Shown here one piece after another: positions 37,501 through 48,817 of a stretch of DNA of 64,000 nucleotides. The notes beneath the pieces are model-generated. The model was not told the origin of the DNA, made no database searches, and saw nothing but the letters and a program-made list of their open reading frames with translations. The position numbers were made by a program, and so were the translations under genes. The DNA lies in assembly GCF_028453695.1 (NCBI RefSeq), contig NC_135775.1, positions 434,001 through 498,000 on the forward strand. The letters are read 5' to 3'. Positions within the stretch are counted from its first letter, which is position 1, and the number at the start of each line of letters is the position of its first letter. This stretch comes from Augochlora pura (taxonomy: Eukaryota; Arthropoda; Insecta; Hymenoptera; Halictidae).

Positions 37501-38656
37501 GTGTCTGTGGGACAAGATGGAACACTGAAATTTTTCAGTACGAAAACGAAAAAATTAACGCGTAGCATAGTTCTATCAATGCTACCACTTTCCTCTTGCA
37601 TATCATACTGCACAACTTCTCATGGCAATATATTAGTTGTTGGTTCCTGGGATAATTCATTGTATGTATTCGAAATACGATACAAAGATGAATTACTGTG
37701 ACTACCGTTTCTTTACTCGTTCGTCAACTATTTTTTATAGAATATTTTATGACGTCGAATTCGGCAGAGTGATAGACACACTTCAAGGTCACGAAGATGC
37801 TGTGTCCTGTTTAGCAATAAGTACGTCTCGTCAGATCATTATATCTAGTTCATGGGACTGTACAGCAAAAGTTTGGCGAACTTATGTCTCCGGGAAGAAA
37901 ATTAAACCAACGGATTATCTGATTGCTCAGTTAGATCATGACTCCAAAGTGACTTGCATCAATATATCCAGGTAAACCTTTCATTTAAAATACATCGCAA
38001 AATAATTTTTCATGCAAGTCATTCACGGAAATGTAATAACCAGAATATTTATAGGGACGAAACGTTTTTAATATCTGGCACAGAAGATGGAGAAATTTTT
38101 TTATGGAATCTGGACACCTATAACCTGCAACTTACTGTTAAAGGTAAACGTTAAAAAGGAAATGCTACTTTTATTTTTTATATTTATAAGTACATAATTT
38201 ATTTTTCTGCAGGACATTCTGGCAAAATAAATGCAATGACGTTTGATCCGGAAGGCAAAAGCATTATATCGTGCGCAGAAGACAAAGCATTGAATATAAT
38301 CGATGTTTTAACAAGTACACAGATTTATCGTACAACTATAGAACACGAACCATTAACATTGTCATGGTTCAGAATCTTTTTATTGATAGGAGACAGCAAT
38401 GGAAATGTTAATGTGTGGCACCGTGCAGATGCAGTTTTCGTTTCGCAAATACACTGTCATGATGGTAAAATATATTTCATTTATTTATATTTTTTTGTAC
38501 ATGCAACAATTTGTTTAAAATAGTTTCTTTTTTTAAGCGATTGAAATATTATTTTTAGGACCAATTTACGCATTGTCTGTGTCCGCAGAAAATAATATTA
38601 TTTTAACTGGCGGTAAGGACAGAAAAATAATTGTGTGGGATTGCGAAAAATTATGA
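34503..38656 (+). CDS. Nsmaf: NSMAF/FAN, GRAM-BEACH-WD40 adaptor of neutral sphingomyelinase activation
   Basis: Sixteen in-phase exons give 895 residues (human about 917): 34503-34516, 34696-34929, 35015-35207, 35296-35481, 35565-35636, 35711-35919, 35978-36140, 36226-36380, 36652-36830, 36902-37033, 37114-37317, 37385-37661, 37741-37971, 38055-38143, 38213-38464 and 38559-38656. The first coding exon holds only MEKE plus two bases. An in-frame stop lies six codons upstream, which fixes that ATG. A GRAM/PH-like region (RFTMLLLEPGEIFFEDY, VLKIQLKEIINVIKRR) precedes the BEACH domain (YPIMPWII, HYSAPGFVLFYLVRKYP, FKELVPEFY, PPWAKGPTHFVQVLRDAL, WIDLIFGYKQRG). WD40 repeats form the C-terminus (VGQDGTLKFFS, TLQGHEDAVSCL, SWDCTAKVW, GHSGKINAM, GGKDRKIIVWD). 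In mammals FAN couples the TNF receptor to neutral sphingomyelinase; the insect role is less defined. Confidence 0.97.
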
Positions 38657-39497
38657 TTTTCCTTGTAAGATCACGGCTGAAAAATTTGTTTATAAAGTTG
38701 ACTGTGAACAGTATACAGAGAATTTTTAATGTAAGGACATTATAACAGGCAAACTCGTTGCATTTAATTGTGCAACACTCGTTTTATAATTTGTTACAAT
38801 ATTCGTTGATAGCCTAATATATGTATATAATCGTACGAATTGATAAGATTCTAGGTTTTATTTCATGCTGTGGTATTTTTGACAATTTGTTAACACAATT
38901 TGTCAAATGTGTTCCATTTAATATGCTGCTTTTTTTTTGTAAATCGTGCATTTAGTCATAAATACTATTTTACAATAAACTGGCACACAATAAGAGCCAT
39001 ACATATATTACAATAAAACGTGCACTCTTATACATTCTTATATGTTAAGTTTTAATTCTCAAATTCATTGCGAAAAATTCAATCTAAGAATAAACAACAC
39101 AAGATTAATATAAACGACAATTAGTTCAACGCGAAACTGAAATATGAAATGCAAACACAATGTACCTTCACTTGTACTGTTACTAGAAATTTGGATGCTG
39201 ACTAGTACTATTAAACTTTTGAGATACTGAAAAGGAACATTATAGTGGCTTGTTTAGTGAAAACGTTTGTATTTTTCATTTACTTTTATGGGTGTGATTT
39301 TCATTATTATCGGAAAATCTAATACGGTTATCTTTTTTGTAGTCATTTCTATATGTTCAAATATGAATATTCTAACGCTCATACAAATAAAACATACAAA
39401 CGCAGACTTGAATTATTTTCCACTATTGTTTTCAATATTTGATCACATCTATACACGCAACACATACGCACGCTCATGCGCGCGTACTTCTTTTGTT
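38657..39497. other. Convergent 3' UTR region of Nsmaf and Bmcp
   Basis: AT-rich, no gene seen. A plus-strand AATAAA at 38974-38979 (and another near 39011) is a candidate Nsmaf polyadenylation signal. Confidence 0.6.
38974..38979 (+). promoter_or_regulatory. Candidate Nsmaf polyadenylation signal
   Basis: AATAAA about 320 nt after the Nsmaf stop codon, before the convergent Bmcp gene. Confidence 0.45.
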
Positions 39498-41825
39498 TTA
39501 TCTACTTAGAGACAAGCGAGAATGGTCCAGATGTTTCAGTTGTTCATATGTTATAAAAAATATGATGTTCCATGGGCCCATTCTGAACCAAGTAGGAACG
39601 AAACCTTTGTACAATGCTAGGAATCCTTCATTTTTAAACGTCTGCAAACAAATAAATTGTTACGATTGCGCAAAGTATATATTTGAAACTAACAGATTGA
39701 AGTAGTTAACATGACGACTTGAAGGGACAGAAGAATAAGTTTATGAAGTCGTCACATTGGATAACTCATATTATGTACATAACTACCTGAACAAAACAGT
39801 CTATACTGCCACTGTAAATGTGAGGGGGCAATGCGCCGACTGTGCTACGTATTCTCCTCTGATTCATTAACCGTGTCTGCAATAATATCGTTGTTTAGTA
39901 GAAAAAGATTCTAATGAATAAAAAGTGAAATATACTTACACGGACAACGTCTATAGGAGTAGAAGCTATAGCACTTCCCATACTTGCTATGAAACTGGAC
40001 CTGAAATGAACATACATGTGTAAAGAGAATGATAGTTGAAATAATCTGATATCGAATTTGTATTTCTGAATTATTAATATATATATGTAAGCGACGATAA
40101 TAAAGTTTTATATTATTGAAACTAGAATAATTTAGAATAACCCTTATCCAGGCATTGTGTATAAAAATGCGAATTGTGATGCCTAATGTAGTATGCAGAG
40201 TATCATTAACGTAGAAAATTTCATTTTCGGTCTTACCGAGCGAAATAAAGTCAGATAAAAAGAGTGAACAAAAGTGAATATTAATGAAAATGTTGAATGT
40301 TAAGGTGATGGACGAATGCTAACCAAACAATGTGAAGAAAATTCAAGATGTTTTGTTATCTCGATAACAGTTTGAACGAATGTTATACGAGATAGGAATG
40401 TCAAACGTGACTTCCGTTTAGTTTCTCTGTAGTCATCTTAAAATCCATGTACTGCATGTGCCCATATACACGACAGAGTGAAAGAACCTGGAAATAAAAT
40501 TTTTCATCTTTAGAAAAATATTACTTCCTTTTAAAAAAATTGTATCACCAACACAGCGTTTAATGAAGTTAGGAACTATCCCTGGGCCTAAATCTTTCTT
40601 TGCATAAAATGTTACCACTTCCTTTAAAAAAAGTCAAACATAGAAGAAGAAGTATACATTGTTATTGAGAGTAATGCCAAATAATACGTACATTTACATT
40701 TAATTTAATTTCATTGAATATACTCACATGACATCACATACTGTAAAAAGGTATAAATAATTTATTGATTTATCTCAACAACATTATAAATGGTTGTTAG
40801 TACAATAGTTGTGTAAAATCGAATATATTATAAAATGCAAACAGCCCAGATAAGGATTAATCGTTATTAAAATTTAAATATTATAACATGAACGTTCATG
40901 TGAATTAAGTATATCTGTACTTGAGTACAATTAAGAAATTAATATTAACATTACCGTATACATTAGTGCATTTCACTTACAGGAAATGATTAGTAACACT
41001 GTCTTCCAGAAAAGCTATGAGTTTATTTTTAGTATAGTCATATATAGGTAATTCTACAGCAGCGATAACTGCTGCTCTTTGTGCTGTAGGTCCTACACCC
41101 TGTACAAAAACGTATTAGTAGAAAATACTTTTTACAGGAAACATATTTAAATGTAAATATTTCACGCACCTTCCATAAGCCATGTATACCCTCGTGTCGG
41201 TAAACATCTTGAAAACAACCAAACAAAGACAAATTTGAGTCAGAGCCTGTTACTTGCATTCGCACTTTAACTACATCGGTGGGATTGGCTATTGCGCTCG
41301 ATATCGCTCCTGCTACAGCAGCGCATACAATATTTATAACAACCAAGTCACCAGTCTCCCATTTCTCCATGGCTGTTTGCTTTAACGAGTAATAGGTGCC
41401 AAATTTTATGGTTCCATAAGTGGCTTGTCTTAAAATAGCCGAGCTAATTCTGTTCAATGAAATACGTTGCAATGATATATAATAATAATAATTAATGAAT
41501 GATTATCAAGAAACCATACATACCCAGAATACAAAGCTTTGAATCCTTCTTGTTTCGATATCTGCACAAGAGCATCCGTCATGCCCGAATATTTTAAATG
41601 AGCATATCTTTTATCGAACTTTTGGCCTTGAACTTGTAGACGAGTTTTCGTTGTGTCTAAAGGAAAAGTACCTACCAAAAGAGAAACTTGTGAAAATGAC
41701 AAGTTAAATAATTGTATAACAATTATGTTTTATACGATTTCATTGTTCTTACCTAACTCTGCGATAATTGAAGCTAATCCTCCGTAAACAAAAGGCCTCC
41801 AATCCTTCCAGTGACTTTCTCCCAT
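39498..41825 (-). CDS. Bmcp: Mitochondrial carrier of the BMCP1/KMCP1 (SLC25A14/30) group
   Basis: Seven in-phase exons in transcription order give 304 residues, the usual carrier length: 41825-41753, 41671-41524, 41449-41170, 41099-40981, 40000-39940, 39876-39787 and 39641-39498. Three mitochondrial-carrier repeats carry the signatures PLDTTKTRLQ, PTDVVKVRMQ and PIDVVRTRLM. The N-terminus WKDWRPFVYGGLASIIAELG and the C-terminal WFRMGPWNIIFFITYEQLK match brain mitochondrial carrier protein closely. It is a six-helix inner-membrane transporter; the substrate is not settled for this subgroup, and the label uncoupling protein 5 rests on similarity. A 980-bp intron (40001-40980) splits the gene without visible coding content. 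It is convergent with Nsmaf and divergent from the LRR genes. Confidence 0.95.
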
Positions 41826-44204
41826 TACACCGTTGACAATACCTTACAATAGAAGAACAAGATTGATTAAATTTCGCAACACAATCCTTACAATTGTTCG
41901 GAAACAATTAAACAACAGTCGATCGAACAAATTTGATTTTAGGTTAAATTTCCTCAAACGAGCTTCGCAGTACACTATACATGGATGGCTCAACAAAATA
42001 TTTTCGGTTAAGATTAAATGTACACACACTGGACACGTCAACGCGTGGATATTTCATTGTAATTTAATTACAATGCTAACATTTGTAACAGCGGTAATTA
42101 CGATTTAGTACCTATGAACGTATGCGATAAAATTTAAAGCGATTGCAGATAGTTCGTAACCAAGAGATTTCTATAAGTAGTGAATATAAATCGAGAGCTT
42201 TATATTTTCACTTGAAATAAACATGCGCTTATCAAGCTTTATTCGATATGCAAGTTGATTGTTAGCGGGTTCGAAATTCTGTACGTAGCTAGAGTTTTAC
42301 GAATAGCAGCCAATAAGTGAGAATTTGCTACGTTACAATAACAGTGTTGTAAAGATATGCGTAAAATTACTGCATTAATAATGATTTTAATACTACAATT
42401 TTTGAAGTACGTGTAAAGATATAATATTATTAAATCAATGATTCTGACAAATTGTTTAAATTTCGTATTCAATTTTCGTTTCGATGAATCAGTTTGTAAA
42501 GCAACACGTGAGACCATCTACAGGAAAATACACAAATTACAACCATTTTTAATTTGTGTGTTTTTGATATTTCTACATAGATGGCTTCATCTCCGTTTTC
42601 TGTGCCTATCATGCAAGTGGATTATCCTCCAGTTCCTCAGCAGGTACAAGTGTTACAATATTACCGAGGAATTGGATATTACAGCTTAGTTAACTATACT
42701 ACGACGATTATCTTTTAGTAACGCTAAAATAATCTCGAATACGATAAACGAGTTCTCTATAATAATTAAGGTGTAGTAATACGTTCGATAAATCGGCTGT
42801 ATAACGTTCAGGGGTTTCAATAAACGCAGTTCAGATATATAGAGGTTTACTGAACTTTTATCTGACTTCTGTCGACTTTGAAAAGGTACGATTACTTCCA
42901 CGAAAAAATGATCGACTCCCGTGTCGCCGTTACCGGCTGCTACAGGGATATACATACAGGGTGTACGATATTTAAGGTACCAAATTTTGTCGGCGTACAT
43001 CATTAAATAAGAAAAACGGTTACCGAAGCATACGCTGTTATACAAAATATGATTACAGCGAAATATGTATTCGTACGTTATGGCCACAGGTAAGTCTTTT
43101 CGTGTTACGACAGAAGGGATACGCCAATTTTGCATACAAGGTGTCGAGGCAGAGTCTGAGGATGAGTAGAGGGTGAAATCATAGCTTGCGGAAGATTTTA
43201 GGACGTTCGATGGGAATCGTTTACAATAGTAAGCAATGTAACAACAATAATAGCAGTAACAGCTAAAGTAGTGGAATAAGATGTAACATGAGACATCCTG
43301 TATATTTATATACAAGACCTTTGCATATGTCCATGGTTCGAACAATACACTGAGAAGATGGGAAGTTTTAAAAGTGAACACCGTGGTTACGCGTTTGCTG
43401 ATAATATCGTACACACTTGGGATCTACACCGACGGATCCTAAGTCTGTGTGTGTCGTGCTTATATAGCCTCCTATGAACGGGAACTTGACTCACAAGCTC
43501 TGGTAATCGAAACATACAGTAGTTCCTTTGCTGCCTGCAGAAAGAAGTACGATTCGCAGCCGACCAAAATTATCACCGGTATGTAATTTCTTGAAAATTT
43601 ATGAATTCGTTGCCTTCGCGTCTTCGTAGAAACCTAGAGCCTTTAGAGATTCGATTACGCCAAATCGGCCATGAAAGTCGCTTAATAAAAACAACTCGCC
43701 CATCGTAATATCTGTATCTTTTCGCACTTTGATACTCGTCGCGAAAAAAAAAAACAAGCGTATCTGCTCCACGTTCACGTTATCTATCTTTTCACCAATC
43801 ACCATCGTTTTTCCAAGAAATACGCGCGCGATACAGGCGAAATATTAGTACCAAGTTATTTTGAAAATTAATGTTTTCTTTAACGCGGAGGTTTCTTGTT
43901 TCCGTAACTCGATATCGCATCGAGTCTCTAGAGTCTATACTTCATCAACACCATATACGGTTCAATTATAATTCTTTGCGAAGTGAAGACTTGATCGATT
44001 CTCATCGTTATTATTGTTACTAGTGTTACACGTACGCGCTGTAGCTTCGTTACGCAATTCAAAAGAAGGAGTTAACAGCTACAAAATCGAACAAATATCT
44101 AGAAAGTATAGATATTGCAGAGGCGTGAACGCATACATGTGCGCGCAACAGGTATGATTACAGCATAGCTAAGAGTAAAATTTTTCTGTTCCAGGTGTTC
44201 AACG
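41826..44204. other. Divergent intergenic region Bmcp(-)/LRR-1(+) with a repeat element
   Basis: Contains a 340-bp element with TA-flanked inverted ends (42958-43297), an unassigned 68-codon minus-strand frame at 43599-43805, and the putative 5' non-coding exon of LRR-1 ending at 44151. The 242-codon minus-strand frame at 42686-43414 runs through the repeat element and is not supported. Confidence 0.5.
42958..43297. mobile_element. MITE-like element with CAGGRTGT inverted ends
   Basis: The left end reads TA/CAGGGTGTACGATATTTAAG and the right end, on the other strand, TA/CAGGATGTCTCATGTTAC. The outermost bases match (CAGGRTGT), TA lies at both borders, and no transposase is inside. This suggests a small non-autonomous TA-targeting DNA element. 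An internal CAAGGTGTCGAGG at about 43137 may be a further copy of the end. Borders are approximate. Confidence 0.45.
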
Positions 44205-45458
44205 ATGACGTCGATTCGCGGAAGGTTGCTGTTCTCGTTGCTGATGATGGTACATATTGTGTCACCCCGTCTGATCGATCTTGGCAAAAGTAAAGCTGAG
44301 GACACGGACCAACTGACACTACCGTTGAGCGTATCCGCCTCCTGTCCCGAGGATGATGCTATCAGTCTCTCAAATTGGAATCTTGCAAGCATTCCGTCCA
44401 ACACGATCAAAAGCAAGCTCGTTAAAGCCGTTAACCTGGACAATAACGCATTGAAGAACGTACCCTCCAACTTTTTTTACGACCTCCCGAATATCAAATG
44501 TCTGAATCTGGCGAAGAATAGGATCTCGGTGAACAGCTTGTCGGACAATTACAATTCAATAAGCTTGAAAACCTTGATTCTGGACGATAATAGAGACTAC
44601 TACGGCATCAACTATAATATCGAATACTTGTTCAACGTTTCGTTCCCTCGACTTACTGCGCTACGTCTGTCATCCAACAACATTCGAGTATTCAATCCGA
44701 AATTGCCGGAAACGTTGCAACACTTGTACTTACAGAGAAATGAGATAAATAATTTTGTACTGTCCGGCGACAATCTGCATTCTCTGTACTTGGACTACAA
44801 TACGAATTTTCAACAAATCGAAGTGCATTCTCCCAACCTAGAAGTTGCGTCGTTCAGAGGTTGTTCTTTGCCATGGCACAAATTAGCGAATTTCTTCAGC
44901 AGAGACCGCTTTGCTTTGAAAGTACTTGATCTGTCCAAAAATAATTTTTACGATGTAAGCAACGATCTGTACAAAAGGGCAAAGAATCTTGAGATTTTAA
45001 TTTTGAATAACAATCAAATTGCGCGGGTACCGGAGTTAAACGATCTGCCGCGATTACACAGTTTGCTGTTGAGTCACAATATGATAACGAGCGTCGGAGA
45101 TATGCAGTTGAAATCATTGACGACGTTGAGTCTCCGAGACAATAATATCAGCGAGATCGCCGAAACCACGTTCCGAGGGCTGCCTAAGCTCGCGAATCTC
45201 GATTTGTCTGAAAACAAACTGCAATACCTGCCGAAAGGATGGGCGGACGGTTGGAAGCAAATGAAAATGTTGAATTTGACCTCGAACAGGTTCACGAGCC
45301 TCCGGGAAATAGGATTGGCAGGACTGAAGCCGGACTTCGATAATTTCAGAGATCTGTACCTGGAAAACAACTCGATAACAAATATCACGGATCAGGAGTT
45401 GAATGCGTTTCCGAAAAATGCCATGATCCATTTGTTTGGAAATTGGAACAAAAACTGA
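44205..45458 (+). CDS. Secreted leucine-rich-repeat protein 1
   Basis: Single coding exon of 417 residues. It starts with a probable signal peptide (LLFSLLMMVHIVS, residues 8-20). About 14 LRR units follow, for example LKNVPSNFF, IKCLNLAKNRI, LTALRLSSNNI, LKVLDLSKNNF, LEILILNNNQI, LTTLSLRDNNI, LANLDLSENKL and FRDLYLENNSI. No transmembrane helix or GPI-type tail is visible, so secretion is expected. A typical Cys-rich N-cap is absent. An acceptor (CTGTTCCAG) lies 10 nt before the ATG and a possible donor at 44152, implying a 5' UTR intron. AATAAA follows at about 45510. The family is not recognised beyond LRR; binding partners are unknown. It is AT-rich compared with its neighbour. Confidence 0.85.
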   Translation: MTSIRGRLLFSLLMMVHIVSPRLIDLGKSKAEDTDQLTLPLSVSASCPEDDAISLSNWNLASIPSNTIKSKLVKAVNLDNNALKNVPSNFFYDLPNIKCLNLAKNRISVNSLSDNYNSISLKTLILDDNRDYYGINYNIEYLFNVSFPRLTALRLSSNNIRVFNPKLPETLQHLYLQRNEINNFVLSGDNLHSLYLDYNTNFQQIEVHSPNLEVASFRGCSLPWHKLANFFSRDRFALKVLDLSKNNFYDVSNDLYKRAKNLEILILNNNQIARVPELNDLPRLHSLLLSHNMITSVGDMQLKSLTTLSLRDNNISEIAETTFRGLPKLANLDLSENKLQYLPKGWADGWKQMKMLNLTSNRFTSLREIGLAGLKPDFDNFRDLYLENNSITNITDQELNAFPKNAMIHLFGNWNKN

Positions 45459-47350
45459 GAAACGATCGAGATATTTTGACGTTTAACCGTTTATAAAAAT
45501 GTATTTTAAAATAAAACAAAAATAGAGCGACGATCGCCAGTATCACCAATCGTTTCCGCTTCTTTACCTTTCGCCCCAATGGCACCAGTTTATTCTCTCG
45601 GTTGTTGAATTATTTCTTGATTTTCAGTTTCATCCAGTTACTCTTTCGTATCTTTGCTGGGAGCAATCTTCGCGAATACTTGTTAGCGGGGGCTGCTTTG
45701 TAAAGGAAATCGAACGCGAACGATAGATTGTCCGAGGACGACGCTGCTCCAGTTAATTTACACGATGGCAGGGTTCAAGATTCAGCGTTCAAGGTTTTCA
45801 GAGCGTTATATTTCTATTCAAATCAAATTTCCGACATACTTAATATCGAGGCTTCGTTGATTCAACGAACGATTCCACGAATTTCGGATCTAAAAGATTA
45901 TTCGCAATCGGAGCGTGCGTACGAAACGTGTTTGGCGACCCTACTAATTGCAAGTCCTTCAACGAGATCGTCGCGTCGCTCGGACAGACAATGACGGTAT
46001 GGTCGCAGCGCGATAACTTTTCCAATCTAATCTGCAAACCGTGCCGCGGGTTTCTCTACCGATAACAATGCTACTAATAGATTCAACCGACGGACCATCG
46101 ACGAAGCTTCCGACTTCGAACGGCTGTAGTTTTGAATTTTGTTCGAGGCACGAGAACAGCTGAGTGAATAATTTCGATTCTTGAGAACAGTCGATGTATT
46201 CGAAAACAATTTAGAAATAACTATGGTATTGATATAAACGGTTTAACGACCTGTATATAAGCGATGTACAATCATTTTTCCAGACACTTATTACTTCTTC
46301 CTTTTTCGAGTTCAACCCGTAAAGAGAGACAGCGAGACCTCCACCGTCACTTTATCCGCGCCTGGTATAATAAAGAGTGTAGAGGAACATTTCCAACGTA
46401 TTCAATATATTCTACCACGCAATCCTCCACAGTTGCTATAGGCGGCATTGGTTTTTTTTCTTTAGCGGAAACCGGCAAAACGCGAAAGAATAGATAGGCC
46501 TTCCCTTCATTTCCACCCGGTGTGCAGAGAGCCAATATTTTTTCGTAGCGAAAGATTTCGGAGCAGTTACGCCGACAGCGATCGCGATAGCCCTGTAAAC
46601 TCGAGCTCGAAGAGATAGTCTTTCTGGAACGAATCTCGATCTCAGCAACTATTTCAGTCCAGTAACGGGATAATCGGCACCCCGGGCCCCGTCCTCGTTC
46701 GACGGATACCTGGCTCGACAATTTTATCCACCGGATTCACTTAATCGGAATTCGCGAACGGTCCCGATCGGTCTCGTCGCACAATCGTAATTAGCGCGTC
46801 AAAGTCCCTCGAAAGCCAAAGAAAAATGCTTCCAATCCGTTCAGCTACTTTATGCGCGAGTGCGAACGAAACGCTGCTACGGTGAGAAAAGTTCAATGCT
46901 TCATTACCATTGTTATTATTAATTTGAAAAATTGCTTGGAAACCGTCAAGTACGATAACCCTTTCCCGATGCTTCCAACAACTGCCTCGTAGGGTACGTC
47001 CGCGAGGCGTCCGCCAGAATAGTGTTCACGGCCCTGGAACATCCCGGCGTTAAATTTCCTTGGAATTATCGCTACATTATAAAAGACCCTGTCGGAGCGG
47101 CCGCAGGACAGAAGCTGCTGAGTCGTTCGAAGGTTCCTGTACAGAAACGGGGTGTGGAAATCGCGAATAATCCATCGGCAACGACGCTGCGTTCTCCAAG
47201 TCGAATCGAGCCGTAAGTATCCCTGGAAGAATTGCGAATGCCATCGGGTTATCCTGATTTTTTGGTAGGGTCTCGAAGTTGGAAAATTTCGACGGAATTC
47301 GTTGCTCTCGATCGGTTTCCTAGTTACATCGATTTCGCTGTCCGTTCCAG
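45459..47350. other. Spacer between the two LRR genes with the 5' UTR of LRR-2
   Basis: No supported gene. A strong GTAAGT donor at 47213 and the TTCCAG acceptor at 47349-47350 define a 138-nt intron that ends exactly at the LRR-2 ATG. Antisense open frames over 46347-46721 and 46893-47504 lack domains. Confidence 0.6.
45510..45515 (+). promoter_or_regulatory. Candidate polyadenylation signal of LRR-1
   Basis: AATAAA about 50 nt after the stop codon of LRR-1. Confidence 0.5.
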
Positions 47351-48817
47351 ATGAGGACCGACCGCTGTTGGAAATTATCGGCCGCGTTGTTGTTGTTGTT
47401 CGCGCTGCGATCGACGATTTGCAATGATGTGCCAGAAGAGAGAAATACTGACATAATCCACGATTATCATCGGAAGCCGAAAAATCAGCCGATACCAACT
47501 TCACGGACCAGTGGCGAAGACACGTGCGTCGATCGCGGCGAGGTGGAGCTGCGTTTGTCGCGAATAGGTATGCTCATGGTAGGCGCGAATGTGGTGACAA
47601 GTAAGAGAGTGGTGAAGCTGCACCTGGACGACAATAGGATCGTCGAGGTGGCCAGTTGCGCGTTCGACATGGTGCCCAATTTGCGGCTGCTGAACCTGTC
47701 GCTGAACAACATCAGCACTCCCCTGATGCTGCGCATCGGTGGACACAAGGAGCTCAGGCGGCTGATAGTGGACGATAACAAGCGTCGGGACGAGAATTCC
47801 GCGTTGGAGGAGGCCCTCGATTGTCTGCCCCGACTGGAGGAGTTGTCTCTGAGGTCGGGAGGTATCTCTCGTTTTGCGGTCGACTTGAACAAATTTGCCC
47901 CTGTCCTGGTCCGGCTGAACTTGTCCGGGAACAAGATCAAATCTTCCGCTTTTCTGGAGAACGCGCCGAAGAATCTGAAGATCATCGACTTGAGCGACAA
48001 CGCGTTGTCTCGGATCGAAAAGGGTTTCCTAAACAATACCGTGGAGCTGGTCGTCTCCAAGAACAAGATCGAGGAGTTGTGCAGCGACAGTTGCGGGAGC
48101 TCCTCGCTGTCCGTCAGAGGGATGGTCCATCTGGAGACGCTGAACGCGTCCTCCAACGCCATCGCGAAAATTGCCGCCGACGCCTTCGACGGTTCGTCGA
48201 AACTGAAGATCCTGGACCTGTCTGCGAACATGGTCGATAACTTTGACCAAATTCTCTCGCACGGGCTGGCGAATCTCCAAGAGCTATTCGTGGCCAAGAA
48301 CCGTCTGACCACCGTTCCGAATGTCTGTAATCTCAAACGCTTGGAGATCCTCGACGTCGCCGGCAACCTGATCGAGGCTGTGTCCAAGGACAGCTTTTGC
48401 CCGCAGAGCGTATCTGTGGGTATTCGGGTCGTCAATCTGTCCGGCAACAAGATTAAGACCGTCGACTACTACCCGTTCAAACGGCTGACCGCCCTTAAAG
48501 ATCTCGACCTCTCCAACAACCAGATCTCCACCTTCCCCAAGAACCTCATCTCCACTTTGGTCTACTTGTGCCGGCTATCGATGAGGAACAACCTCATCGA
48601 TAACCTGGGGAACCTCGCGGGGGAAAGATCGCATTATTTGCAGGAACTGCATCTACAGGACAACCCGCTGCTCTTTTTCAACATGAGCTGGATCAATTAC
48701 AGTATGCTATCCAAACTCGTAATCTATCTCAAGGACAACGCATACAAGGATGAAGAGGCTGATCCCGAGGACACCGACTCCATGGAATCGTCGTCTGGCA
48801 GTTTTTTCTACGGCTAG
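47351..48817 (+). CDS. Secreted leucine-rich-repeat protein 2 (tandem relative of LRR-1)
   Basis: Single coding exon of 488 residues. A signal peptide (LSAALLLLFALRSTIC, residues 9-24) is followed by an acidic/basic spacer with a CVDRGEVELRL start of the LRR array. About 15 repeats follow, for example VVKLHLDDNRI, LRLLNLSLNNI, LVRLNLSGNKI, LKIIDLSDNAL, LKILDLSANMV, LEILDVAGNLI, IRVVNLSGNKI, LKDLDLSNNQI and LQELHLQDNPL. The C-terminus is acidic and Ser-rich (EDTDSMESSSGSFFYG) with no membrane anchor. It shares with LRR-1 the uninterrupted coding exon and a 5' UTR intron ending at or near the ATG, which argues for tandem duplication. Its sequence is much richer in G+C. Long antisense frames here are shadows. 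Function unknown. Confidence 0.85.
   Translation: MRTDRCWKLSAALLLLFALRSTICNDVPEERNTDIIHDYHRKPKNQPIPTSRTSGEDTCVDRGEVELRLSRIGMLMVGANVVTSKRVVKLHLDDNRIVEVASCAFDMVPNLRLLNLSLNNISTPLMLRIGGHKELRRLIVDDNKRRDENSALEEALDCLPRLEELSLRSGGISRFAVDLNKFAPVLVRLNLSGNKIKSSAFLENAPKNLKIIDLSDNALSRIEKGFLNNTVELVVSKNKIEELCSDSCGSSSLSVRGMVHLETLNASSNAIAKIAADAFDGSSKLKILDLSANMVDNFDQILSHGLANLQELFVAKNRLTTVPNVCNLKRLEILDVAGNLIEAVSKDSFCPQSVSVGIRVVNLSGNKIKTVDYYPFKRLTALKDLDLSNNQISTFPKNLISTLVYLCRLSMRNNLIDNLGNLAGERSHYLQELHLQDNPLLFFNMSWINYSMLSKLVIYLKDNAYKDEEADPEDTDSMESSSGSFFYG

Noticed and set aside
42686..43414. 242-codon minus-strand open frame
   Set aside because: It runs through a MITE-like repeat, has unusual composition (many Tyr, Cys, Ile) and no recognisable domain.
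47485..48450. 321-codon minus-strand open frame
   Set aside because: It lies antisense to the LRR-2 coding exon, whose plus-strand leucine-rich repeats are unmistakable.
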